DNA from: Boswellia sacra
Lineage: Eukaryota > Streptophyta > Magnoliopsida > Sapindales > Burseraceae
Assembly: GCA_013180625.2 (NCBI GenBank)
Contig: SNVD02013231.1
Span: forward strand, 310,001 to 374,000
DNA length: 64,000 nt
Reading direction: 5' to 3'
In this document: positions 47,781-60,221 of the stretch, piece by piece
Position numbering within the stretch: the first letter of the stretch is position 1
Layout of the letters: each line of letters begins with the position of its first letter
Position numbers and translations under genes: made by a program
Notes under the pieces: generated by a model
What the model was told of the DNA's origin: nothing
Seen by the model: the letters and a program-made list of their open reading frames with translations, nothing else
Databases searched by the model: none

Positions 47781-50700
47781 ATTTTTGGCTTTTCCCATTT
47801 TATGTATATCTATTATGTTGTTTTTACTAAATGTCCATCAAATATTTTTAATTTTTTAAAAAAGCTTAAAATATAACATAATTTATTTTCACAACAAACT
47901 AAAAAAAAATATAGCATATTCATTTTTTATATTAGTTTATATCGAAAAATAAATGTTATATTTATATTTTCGTAGCTATATTTAAAGTCTTCAAAATACC
48001 CCACAAGCCCCAAAATATGAATATAAACATAATAGAAGATTTCCCACGTTATTTTCCAAAACCACCTACCCGCAGATTTCAAAGACTTTCAAATATAAAC
48101 TAAAAAAAATATATGAATATAATATGACGTAGTTCCCATCTAAAATGGGAAATTTTCTATTAATAATACTGTATTTACAGATTCTATCTATAAAATTGAT
48201 ATAACATCAGATGAATAAAAAGACTAATAAAAATTGTTAATATAATAAATACTGATGAGTCATGTTGCATTGAATGAGTGATGTTACATTAAATTTTTAT
48301 ACAATTTTGTATACAGATTTTATAAGTGTAATATTACTTATCTTCTATTTGTATATAGATTATTAACGGGAGATTTGATAGTATTTATTATGGATAGGCT
48401 GTTTCATTTTCACCTAATGGATTAGTTTCGGACGCAAAATTATATATGAATTTATGAAAGCATTTTTATCGTTTTACATGCACTTTTTTTATTTTTTATT
48501 CTTAAGATAATAACAATTTATAGCTTACACGGAATCAAATTAATTTAAAGAGACTTGGATGATCAGATTCGGTATATAAAGAATATTTCAATGGTTTGGA
48601 ATTTAACATGGGAAAGACAGGATAAAGTTTTAAAATGTGAGACATTATAATTTTGTTGATAATTTTTCAAACCTTAGTAGCTTTCATTGACAAATGATGA
48701 TTGTTTTAAATCTTTGAGAAGCTTCTTTTATATTTCTCCAAATTATTATTCAAACATATCCTTACAACCTTGTGAGGAAGTATTCAAAACTCATTTTAAT
48801 AAATTATATGTTTGCATACATCTTCAAATAAATCGATATAAACTATGTGCAGAGACCCCAACTTCTTTATCAACAAAACATTATTCAATCACATTCTTAA
48901 AATCTTTTGAAAAAGTACTCAAAACTCATTTAAAATGAAAATTACATATTCACACATAGATCCTAAAATATATTAATTTAAATTATATTATCGACACTTT
49001 CTTCTTCTAGAAAGACCAACTCTTCTTGTCCAAATCTGAATTAAAGCCCATAATTATAATGAAAAAGAGAATCGAGTTATAATACTTCTTATATATGTTT
49101 TAAAATATTTAGCCTGAAAGGTCAACCAATTAGGTAAATGACTAGCCTTTTTATAAATATCATAATCGCTATTTCACCTATTCAATATAAGACTCAGCAC
49201 TATGATTTTATTATACGTTTGAAATCAAATAACAATAAATATTAAAAAAGAAAAAATTCGAAAAAAGTCTTAACTTTAAGTGTTGATTGCAAAAATGACT
49301 ATATATTTAAAAATTTGCATGACATGACCTTCTATTAAGTATCAAATATTGCACTATTTATCAAGTATCAGACATTATCAAACATTGTTGGACGTACTCA
49401 GCTGACATCGGATGAGATTATATCATGTAACTTTTAAAAAAGAAAGTTATTTATTAAAGAAATCCCTTAATTTAGATTATTTTCTCAATTTTCTCAAGAA
49501 AAAGAGGTATATATATATAGGAAAATAAAATAAAATCCTACCAACTTTCGTTCTCTAGCGAAAAATTTTGAAAAGAATTTGCAAGGAACACTTGACATGT
49601 GAAGAAACACTTTCACGTTTTCGTTTGTGTATGAAGTGTGTACAGTAATTAAGTGTGTACAGTAGCAAACGCAATCGCGTTGGCAAATAGCTATCGCAAT
49701 CTCCAAGCCTTGTCAAAACGTGCAAGCCAGAACCATGCACGAGTTGTAATGCGTTTGGTTACTTTGCTCACACGCTAGTGCACTCCCATGTCTTACTCTT
49801 CAGTGACTTGCTTCACTCAGCTTTCCAAATTAAGAGGCCACAGATTTTTACTCGATTCTCATTTTCACATTATAAATTAGAAATCCATTATATATGGTGT
49901 TACGATATTAAAAAATAGATAAAAAATTAAGAAAAATATAAATAAATAATAATAAATAAGATTGTGACAATCATATACGTTACATTAACATTGAAAGCTC
50001 AGATTGTATGAAAAGGACTACATAAAGGAAAATGAAAAAAGTATGCTAAAATCTTCGAAGTGTGAATTAAGTTACCAAAATTCTACGGTTTGTAGATTTA
50101 ACAATTTGATTGTTTTATTTAATATACTTAAATTTCATTTTTATAGCCCCAATTATTTGTTTAACCCTTGACTCTTCTTCTAATTAGATATTTAGATTTG
50201 GTGTCAAGACATAGATTAGATATCTAACATTGTGATGTGATAGATCATTTTAAAGAAAATACTTGAAAAATATTGTTGAAAAAAAATGAATAAAATTGTG
50301 ACGTCATGGCCTGAGCCCTATGTGTAGTTTTAATCAACTAAGAAAATAAAATTAAATAAATGAATAGCCTCTTTAGTGAGAATAAAAATGGGATTAATTC
50401 CACTCTAAATGAAAATATTTTCTATATTTTCAAAATACTAGCCAATTTTCCGTATTATAAGAAATATATTTGTTTTTGGTGGCTAGGAAATTTTTCCTTT
50501 TTTATTTCATATAGAAAAATTTTTGTTAACAACCAAACTAATAACGACAATTTTATATCGAGCTCTGTTTGGTCGGGAAGATGGGCTTGTAACAAATGAG
50601 AAGAAAATACAAAGTTTGGGCCGGGTGTCATTGAGCAATTTTCTTTGGGCCTTTGATAGGTTTCAACTGTTTCAATAGCGGCATTTTTTTAGCATGTTCT

Positions 50701-52028
50701 CTTGCAAGAGTAATAGTACATTTTTCAAATTTAAAATCCCAAGTGATATGAACACTTATTTGGAAAAGACGTATCAACTATCTCATTGACCAACATTAAC
50801 ACGAACATTATAAATCAAGCAAATAAACTTGCAAAACCAAACTTAGGAAAAAAAACATTGAATATATAATGTTACTTTACTAGTAAACGTGAATATCTAT
50901 TACATATTCGATTTGAACTATAAATGAATATGGAAACGTTTCATACTTGTTTGAGTAATAGCAACGAGATTCCCCGATTTCATTCTCAGAATAGCTAACA
51001 TTTCTAGAAGAAAATGCATTCATTTGATGGAGAAATAAAAAAGGAATATCAAAAATTTGAGTGACTAAGGATGAAGTAGCTATTTTCAAAGTAACAGAAA
51101 GAAAAACAATGACTAGATTGAGAGAGTTAAGAGTTAAGAAGAGGATTTCTTACTTCTTTTTTTCATTCCAAACCGTGCATGGGACTTTCATTTCACATAC
51201 ATTTACATGTTGGCCATGTATGAATGGGTTTAAACTAGTGTAATATGATAGTAAAGAGGTCAAAGCCCGCTTCTTAAATGCATTTTATGTTTTTAAGTTA
51301 CCTTTAATAGATGAAATCGAATCCATTTTATCATAGTTTCACTGACATAACTAAAAGAAAACTTTAGCTGATTGACAATACGCTATGTAGTTTTTTTTTC
51401 CTTTTAATTAGAAAAACCCATACTATAGTGGTGGCATAGTAATACTACCGAGCTATTTTTTTTTTTTTATATATAATTTAGAAAATCTATCAAGGTTATA
51501 ACCCTAATTTTGAGTCAAATCAGTGTATTGGAAGTCCAATTTGGCATGGACTTATACTTGGGCTTGTGTTTGGGCTTAATTAAAAAAAAAAAACATAATA
51601 CAAATAGTCCCAAAATACCCTCATTAGCTTTTAAACTTAAAGATGATTGAAGGAAGCAAATACCGCATAATAAAATCAATGACGGTTCTCAACATTCAAT
51701 TCTTTTCTTTGATTCAAATGCAAATACAGCTCAAATCTAATCATACTTAACGTTGAACGGGGAAGATACTGCCACGTAAGCAAATCAACTTTTGACAGGA
51801 TGGAATCAAAAGCATCAAATCACCAAGAATCCTGCTTGCATTCAAAAATTCCGAAAGGGTATCATGGTAATTCGACCAGGCATATGAAACCATCTCTTCA
51901 AAATCTTTCTTCTTCGCTGCTTTCTCTTCACATATATTTTTGTTTTCCTTCCTGGGAAGAAGAAAATCCAAAAAAAAAAACCTATAAATTTAATCAATCC
52001 AATCCAAACACGCCCTAGGGTTTCTCTT
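47781..52028. other. Gene desert upstream of PAUSED
   Basis: Very AT-rich, with homopolymer runs and a family-M1 MITE at 48,161-48,339. No ORF with recognisable or gene-like content; the longest frames are 60-83 codons and of low complexity. Confidence 0.5.
48161..48339. mobile_element. MITE family M1, copy 3
   Basis: It begins 'taataatactgtatttacag' and ends with its inverted match ('ttataagtgtaatattactt'). About 179 bp, with the family interior words 'gatgagtcatg' and 'gcattgaatgagtgatgtta'. Confidence 0.8.
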
Positions 52029-52297
52029 CAGCAGAAAACCGTAGTTCAACGAAAGAACGTAAAAACACATTATAAAAGGTCTTCCAATTTCAATATCATC
52101 TGATTACAAACTGTTAAGGTAAGCTCTAAAAACCCTTCTTTGTTGTTGTGCTGAAAAGCCCTAAAAGCCCCAGTAAAACCCAGAAAGGATTCCAGGGAAT
52201 CAAGGGGAAATATTTGAACTTTATTGGAGATTCAAAGCGGAAGTGAAGAATAATTTACTGGGTATTTTATTTTAAGGGTTTTTGAGCGGTTAAAGCA
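52029..52297 (+). other. 5' leader of PAUSED with probable intron
   Basis: A donor AAG|GTAAGC at 52,118/52,119 and an acceptor TTTTAAG just before 52,277 suggest a leader intron of about 160 bases. The ATG at 52,298 is the first in frame with the long exon. Confidence 0.5.
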
Positions 52298-55200
52298 ATG
52301 GATGATCTTGAAAGAGCGATAGTTTTCAGCTTCGATGAATCGGGTGCTCTTGATTCGGTGTTGAAATCACAAGCAGTGAGCTATTGTCAGCAGATTAAAG
52401 AGACGCGATTGATATGTAATATTTGCATTGAGAAGCTTTCGTTTTGCAAGCTTGTGCAGACTTTATATGAGGTTATTAGAGTTAAATACGCATCTATGAG
52501 TGTAGAGGAGAAGAATTTCATTAGAAAATCTGTGTTTTCGATGGCTTGTTATGATTTTAGTGATGATCATAAGAGTGCTATTACTGTGTTAGAGAGCCCC
52601 GCATTTATTAAGAACAAGCTTGCACAAGTATTGGTTACTTTAATTTACTTTGAGTACCCTTTAATTTGGTCTTCACTGTTCGTTGATTATTTGCCTCATT
52701 TAAGCAAAGGGTCTGTGGTGATTGATATGTTTTGTCGGGTTTTGAATTCATTGGATGATGAGTTGATTAGTTTAGATTACCCTCGAAGTGCTGACGAAAT
52801 AGCAGTGGCTGGAAGAGTAAAGGATGCAATGAGGCAACAATGTGTGGAGCAGATTGTTAGAGCATGGTATGACATTGTGACAATGTATAGGAATTCAGAT
52901 TTTGAAGTTTGTACTAGTGTGTTGGATTGCATGAGGAGGTACATTTCTTGGATTGATATCAATTTGATCGTGAATGATGCTTTTATTCCCTTATTGTTTG
53001 AGTTGATTTTGGGGGATGGGTTGTCAGAGCAGCTTCGTGGTGCAGCAGTGGGCTGTGTTCTTGCTGTTGTTTCGAAAAGGATGGATCCTCAATCAAAACT
53101 ATCCCTTTTGCAAAGTCTTCAGATAGGTCGTGTTTTCGGGTTGGTGTCTGAGGATGGCAATTCTGAGTTGGTTTCAAATGTTGCTGCATTGCTTACTGGA
53201 TATGCAGTCGAGGCTTTAGAGTGTGTTAAACGGTTGAATTCAGAAGATGCTAATGGGGTGGCGATGAAGCTCTTGAATAAAGTTTTGCCATCAGTGTTTT
53301 ATGTGATGCAGAATTGTGAGCTAGACATAACATTCAGTATTGTCCAATTCCTTTCAGGTTATGTTTCCACTATGAAGAGCCTTTCTCCATTGAGGGAAGA
53401 ACAACTGTTACATGTGGGTCAGATATTGGAAGTTATTCGTACACAGATTCGTTATGATCCTATATACCGACATAATCTTGATGTAGTGGATAAAATTGGG
53501 ATAGAAGAGGAAGGCAGAATGGTGGAGTTTAGGAGGGATTTACTTGTTTTGCTGCGTAGTGTAGGTCGTGTAGCACCTGAGTTTACTCAGTTGTTTATCA
53601 GAAATTCATTAGTAAGTGCTGTTGTATCTTCCCCTGATAGAAATGTAGAAGAGGTGGAAGCTGCACTTTCCCTTTTGTATGCACTAGGGGAGTCTATGAG
53701 TGATGAGGCAATGAGATCTGGAAGTGGATTCTTGAGTGAGTTGATGCCAATGCTTTTACAGACAAGGCTTCCTTGCCATTCTAATAGGCTAGTTGCACTT
53801 GTGTACTTGGAGACTGTTACAAGATATATGAAGTTCATTCAGGAGAATACCCAGTATATTCCTTTGGTTCTGGGTGCCTTTCTTGATGAGAGGGGTATTC
53901 GCCATCCAAACATTCATGTAAGTCGTAGGGCAAGTTATTTGTTCATGAGGGTTGTGAAGCTGCTGAAGGCAAAGCTTGTACCTTACATAGAGACAATATT
54001 GCAGGTACCATCTGCTTGTCTTCTACCTTTAGTCATTTGCGTTAATACACACAGACACACAGACACACACAAACACTTATTTATAACACCTGTTTCTTTC
54101 TACGTATTCTGATTTTTTAATCATTTTCAGAGCCTGCAAGATACAGTTGCTCGTTTTACAAGCATGAAATATTCATCAAAAGAACTTTCAGGATCTGAAG
54201 ATGGTAGTCACATTTTTGAGGTATTGGTCCCATCTCTTTTTGCATTCTTATATGTAGACACATACTTATTGAGTAAGAGGCATTCAAGTGGTAGAAAAAA
54301 AATTCTTCAGAGAGGTTCTTATTCTAATAGTTGTGCTAACTTCACAGGCAATTGGCTTATTGATTGGGATGGAAGATGTACCGCTGGAAAAGCAATCTGA
54401 TTATCTGTCTTCATTGCTCACTCCACTTTGCCAACAGGTTACAGTTAATTAAATATCTCTTTTTTTAGAAATCCCTTATCTATACTCCTAAGAATTCATA
54501 TCCGTAAACCTATTGCCATCTGATGTTTGATGTACTTATCTGAAGCTCTTTATGCATAATGCTTCATGTATTTGACACTATAAACAATCTTATTTTGACA
54601 TCTACTTTTTTGAGGTAGTTTACACATAAATACTCCATATGCCTAGTACCAAAGGCAATCCATGACATATGTATCCTGAAGTTTTCTTGTTATAACCAGG
54701 TTCAAGCTGTGCTTCAGAATGCAAAATCTTTAAATCCGGAGGAATCCCCTGCAAAAATTACAAATGTACAGCAAATAATAGTGGCAATTAATTCTCTTAG
54801 CAAGGTACTTTTCTCCATCCTTTGACCTTTGATTTGGGAGTTGCTGTTTTTCTTTTAAGGCTTTGATTTCTGGTTTTCCAAAATGTGCTGCTTCTCATAC
54901 ACCTTAGATAGCTTGCTGCCGGATAAAATTTTTTTGAAATAGCTAATGAAATTAGTTCTATATCAGCTGTACTTGTTGTATCATATTCTTATCTGTTTCC
55001 ACCTGTTCATGTTCACGATTGTCTGGAAACACATCATACATTTTTGTTCTTTCTTCTATATGGTTAGTTTTTTGACTTTGCATGTTTTTATGATCCAGGG
55101 CTTCAGTGAGCGTCTTGTAAACAATAGTCGCCCTGCAATTGGTCTCATGTTCAAGCAGGTTGGAATTTGAGATATACATGATTTCATCTGGATTTTATGA

Positions 55201-58091
55201 ACTTTTTGTCAGTTTGTAAATTTTGTTGATGCAAAGTTTTTAAGTAGTTCATGAATCAGTGTCTTTGGCTTTACATTTATTCATAGTATTCACTTGTAAT
55301 ACTCCGACTCATATATGATTCGCTTTGCTTTTATTTTGATCCAGACATTAGATGTCCTCCTTCAAATTCTTATTGTATTTCCAAAGGTAGAGCCTTTGCG
55401 GAGCAAGGTAAGAGTTGTTTATGGGACCATGTGAGTGATAAGTTTGGTTGTATTGGCTCCTGTACATAGTGCCTAAAGTTAGCATTTTGGTATTTGCAGG
55501 TCACGTCATTTATACATCGGATGGTGGATACTCTGGGATCATCTGTGTTTCCTTATCTTCCTAAAGCATTGGAGCAATTGCTAGTAGAAAGTGAGGTATA
55601 GTGAATACTGTTCCAAAAGTAATATTTTTATATTTACATTTTTGTTTGGGGAGGGGCACGGGTGCGGCAGGAGGGTAGTGTTTAATTTTATGCTTAAAGG
55701 ATGCTTAAAGGAGCTTACATTGACATGCTGCATTGCAGTAATTGATGACAGGTAGAAGTGTGAAAATGCAGTTCTGCCCTTATTAACTTGCATTAGGAAA
55801 CATCTATTATGCGTATTAAATGAGTGCCTAAGAACTTAGTGAAAGGGCTAGGGATTTATGGGTTATCAAAAAAAAAAAAAAAAATCCATTGGCATTATAA
55901 GAATGACATTTTGTTTTCCTTAGAACCAGCGGGCAAAGGATTTTTAATGATTGTGATATGATTCTGTGACATTAATAGTCTGCACACTGTTTCTTTAGAG
56001 ATGTGACTGTCCGACTTTGGATTGTGTCTCGTTGCAGCCAAAGGAAATGGTTGGCTTTCTTGTCTTACTCAATCAACTCATATGCAAATTCAATACCTCG
56101 GTGCATGACATATTGGATGAAGTATTTCCTGCTATTGCTGGAAGGATATTTAGCATTATCTCAAGGGATACATTTCCTTTTGGACCTGGAACCAATACTG
56201 AGGTATGTAACAAACTTCTTAAACTGATGAATGTCTTAATGTCATTTTTCTGACGGTGGCTTTGTTAATGGATTCAAAAATAGCTTCCTTATAATAAAAA
56301 CTATGTATCTTGATTGCAATGCTGGTCCTCCTAGTTTAAGCAGATATTTGCAGGATTTTAGTTCTTAGCTGTTATATCTACACGTGTGACTTTGATGGCA
56401 CTAAATCAAAATTAGGTTCGATAGTGAGATTCCTTCGGACTTCTACATTATAGATAGTGGTGAGCAACTTTGTTAACTGAGACTTCTATTTCTTTCGCCT
56501 TGTAGGAAATTCGTGAAGTGCAAGAGCTTCAGAAGACATTGTATACATTTCTTCATGTGATAACCACACATGACCTGTCTTCAGTGTTCCTTTCCCCCAA
56601 AAGTAGGGCCTACCTGGATCCAATAATGCAACTGTTATTGAATACATCTTGTAATCATAAGGATTATCTTGTGAGAAAGGTATGTATCTACTAGCAAGTT
56701 ATCGTTTCTAGACTGAATTTGGGTTGTCTTCATTTTGACTTCGGATAGGGATTTTTAGAATACTAGAATAGTATAACAGCAGTCTAAAGTTTGCCCCTTC
56801 TGTTTAGGCATGCGTGCAGATATTTATTAGGTTGATCAAAGATTGGTGTTCTAGGCCTTACGGGGAAGAAAAGGTTTGCTCTACACTTAACTCTTGTGTT
56901 CATTACATCTCAAATGTTTTTTCTGACTCTAATTGGGTTTAAACTTTTGTGCAATTTTAGGTGCCTGGTTTCCAAAGTTTTATAATTGAGGTTTTTGCAA
57001 GGGATTGTTGTTTGTACAGTGTGCTTGACAAATCCTTTGAGTTTGGTGATGCAAATACTGTAAGATTAATTTTATTATTATTATTATTTTTTTCGCGAGT
57101 TGTTGTTGTTTATGATGTTGTAAAGAATTATCTGGTTCTCCCCCCTCTTCTTTAAAATTCTCATTCTGATACATTAGTGTAAAGCCAGATTCTTGAGTGT
57201 TTGATCAGATAATGTTGGTCTGTATAATTTGTTTGTTTGTTTGTTTGTTTTTTTATTTTTTTCCCCTTCAATGCATGCTGAAAACTTTAGTGATCTAATT
57301 CTGGGCATCTTGGATCTTTGTGGCAGTTTGTTTTGTTTGGAGAAATTGTGATGGCTCAGAAGGTCATGTATGAGAAGTTTGGCAATGATTTCCTTGTCCA
57401 TTTTGTGTTGAGAGGGTTTCCATCGGCACATTGCCCTCAAGATTTGGCTCAGCAATATTGTCAAAAATTGCAGGTAATGAAAGGATATGTTCTGATAAGA
57501 GTGTGATTTGTCGGTAATCATGTATTTGGATACCAAGGGAATCCCTGTGATGTCTGTGGATATTTATTTACATATTGATGAACACTAGTCAGCGCAGCAC
57601 TTGAGTCATAATCATTTTTTATGTTTATATGTAAGTTGTGGCTCCCTTTTTGTTTGATCTGTTTTTCAAGCAAAGCTATGATTCAGCTCAGCAGAGTTTA
57701 AACGAGTAATTTTTAATTCGTAGACATTTGCATGTGATATCTTTTACTGAAAATATCTAATTGTACTTTGTTTCTGCTGGATGTTGGCCAAGCTGGAGCC
57801 AACTCATTCCCAATCTTTTGCCTTTAATTTCATCCTTGGTATATTAGGCATGGAAATTTATTGAGCCTGGTCAGTGAGGCCTACGGTGATATCCTTACAG
57901 GGAGCCTAATATTGGTCTTTATGATGTGATTTAATGTGTATATATAGCATGCAGTATAGGACTGTCTAACTTTGCTATGCTTTGATTGTTTGTATATGCA
58001 GGGCAATGATATTAAGGCATTAAAATCGTTTTACCAGTCACTGATTGAAAAATTAAGACTTAACCAAAATGGAAGCCTTGTTTTCAGATAG
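52298..58091 (+). CDS. PSD: Exportin-t PAUSED (tRNA nuclear export receptor)
   Basis: Thirteen exons: 52298-54004, 54131-54220, 54348-54437, 54700-54804, 55099-55158, 55345-55407, 55500-55595, 56038-56202, 56506-56679, 56808-56873, 56961-57059, 57327-57473, 58002-58091. They total 2,952 bases and 983 residues, and every intron is in phase 0. The start 'MDDLERAIVFSFDESG' and the whole-length alpha-helical HEAT-repeat character match exportin-t/Los1/PAUSED, whose Arabidopsis form is of similar length (about 990). An importin-beta-type N-terminal part is followed by the exportin-1/importin-beta-like region ('FVDYLPHLSKGSVVIDMFCR'). The protein binds mature tRNA together with RanGTP and carries it through nuclear pores; loss in Arabidopsis delays phase change and leaf initiation. 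No break or missing exon was seen. Intron 1 begins with an ACAC/AGACAC microsatellite (54,046-54,074). Confidence 0.97.
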
Positions 58092-59757
58092 CAGCATTGG
58101 GAACAGTTCAATTTTGGTTATTGATCCCATTTTTATTCGCTAAAGGTGCGTAACACCCTTGCTGTCAGATTGGTTCTCTTTCTGCAATAAGAATTCTTTA
58201 TGTTCAACTTACCATAGTGTATTCTGCAGGTTTTCTTTTTGTAAATAGCAGATTCTGTCCATCAATGGACAATGAGGTAAACTTCATAGTCTGGCTGAAT
58301 CTTGATAAACATCATATCACCTTTCTGGACCAATTGGAGGGAGAGTGACTAATAAATTCCTTGCATTGGTTCTGCAGTTGTAGATTGCCGGGATACCCCT
58401 TTTTTTTATCGTGAAGAAGTTGGAGAGGTGTAATAATTTTCTATCTCATGTCCAATTTTTTTAAGTTTGGAATAGATTTTTAGTCCAATGTGTGTATTTT
58501 ATTTGATCAGTTTTTGCATGTATAACGGTCATAGTTTTGCAAGGCCCATGTTCATCTGGAGTATTTACATGATCAGTTTTTGATGTAAAGTCGCTGTAGT
58601 GCTTGACGTAGTCAACAATGAATTTTGGCAAAGCAAGGACGGTTTCAAAGCATACCCTTCATTCACTTTATAGAAAAAGATCAGCACTATTTCATTATCT
58701 GCTGTCAGAACTTTTTCTAATTCTCTTTTAGTCAATTGCCCTTTATAAGTATGTAACAACCCAAAAAGGTAAAGAGAAAAGTTCAATGAACAACACCAAA
58801 CTGTTCACATGATTCTATGCTTTATTTGTATGCTTGAACTGCAGTCTTCAATTCCCCGATGCTTTATCAGATGCGGAAACCAGAGGCATCTAATCAACTA
58901 GAAAGCACCAGGTTGCAGAATCATTCATGATTGTGCTCCCTAACCCCTCAACATTTAAGCAAAACTTTTGACCATTGTGAGTTGGTGTCTGACACAAACA
59001 AGTTTCAGTCACTGCTGGAAATTAGAAGCTACGAAATCGGGCCAAATTGAGAATGTGAAAGTGGGTACCTGTCACACATCCATGGCCTTCTTGTGGGTAC
59101 TGTTTAGAGATTCTTGCCAAGTCTTTCCATTGTGGAGACAAATCCTCTCTTTAGTCTCTAAAATTTCGGCGGTTCCCCCGTATGTTTTCATCCTTGGTTG
59201 GGCTAAACACGCCCTCAAAAGAACCTCCAACAAAACTCTCTTTAAATAAACTGTCATCGTTATTTTCTATTTCTGGTGGGCCAGAGCTTCTCTACACCTT
59301 TTGAGTCTTCCTTTGCGTTCTCCTGACCCTAACATAATTTGAAAGAAACGATAACAATATACTGACGTTATATTTATGTAAATTCATCGATATAATCACA
59401 AGTTTATCAATAATTAATTAGGATTTAACATATAACCCGTTATAAGTTTATAACAAGTTCAATGATACTAGACTTACAACCTATGTATAATTCAAACTCT
59501 ATAACTTTTTAAATTTTATAACTTGATATGACAGTTTACATAACAAAAATTTATTGAAAAAGGAAAAAGTAAAAGAAGAAACAGGAAAGTTACATCTCTA
59601 ATGAAATTTTGCTAGTAGATTATCACATCAGATTATAAAGATTGAGTTGTATATAAATTTTAAGTTTAATATTACTATTATAACCCTCGAAGTTACAATT
59701 ATATAATTGTTAAAGTATGTAATTAGTCACTCATTATAACTATGTCGGTTCTTTTTT
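58092..59757. other. 3' region of PAUSED and intergenic
   Basis: The first few hundred bases should be the PAUSED 3' UTR. Short frames at 58,565-58,786 (minus) and 58,968-59,249 (plus) do not look like known proteins. A possible truncated family-M1 MITE right half lies at about 59,625-59,685. Confidence 0.45.
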
Positions 59758-60221
59758 CTTTTCAACATACCCTCAAGTCTACCTTTCAATTTCATCCATT
59801 TTTGGGCTAACCACACAAGCAGATAGTCTCAACACTTGTCATTATCGTTTGCTATATTTCTGGGGCTGAAGTCTCTCTGCCCCTTCTAGTGCAATCAGGC
59901 CTAAAATGGCTAAAAAAAATGACAGCTCATTTTGGTTCTTGAGGGAGAAACGGTCATGCAAGCCATTGCCTGCTGAAAGCATTTTCTTTCTTCTTTTCAA
60001 CATACCCTCAAGTCTATCTTTCAATTTCATCCAATTTTGGGCTAACCACACAAGCAGATAATCTCAACAATTGTCATTATCGTTTGCTATATTTCTGGGG
60101 CTGAAGTCTCTCTGCCCCTTGTAGTGCAATCAGGCCTAAAATGGCTATAAAAAATGACAGCTCATTTTGGTCCCTGAGGGAGAAATGGTCAGGCAAGCCA
60201 TTGCCTGCTGAAAGCATTTTG
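59758..60221. repeat. Tandem duplication of a 235-bp unit
   Basis: Copy 1 starts at 59,758 and copy 2 at 59,993, both with 'cttttcaacataccctcaag', ending near 60,221 with 'ccattgcctgctgaaagcat'. The copies differ at only around ten positions by eye. A minus-strand frame of 69 codons spans the junction but has no recognisable relatives. Confidence 0.95.

Noticed and set aside
58968..59249. Plus-strand frame of 93 codons after PAUSED
   Set aside because: No recognisable domain, no leader or splice signals, and composition like the surrounding non-coding DNA. It could be a relic but is not supportable as a gene.
59842..60051. Minus-strand 69-codon frame across the tandem duplication junction
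   Set aside because: It exists only because of the duplication and matches no known protein type.
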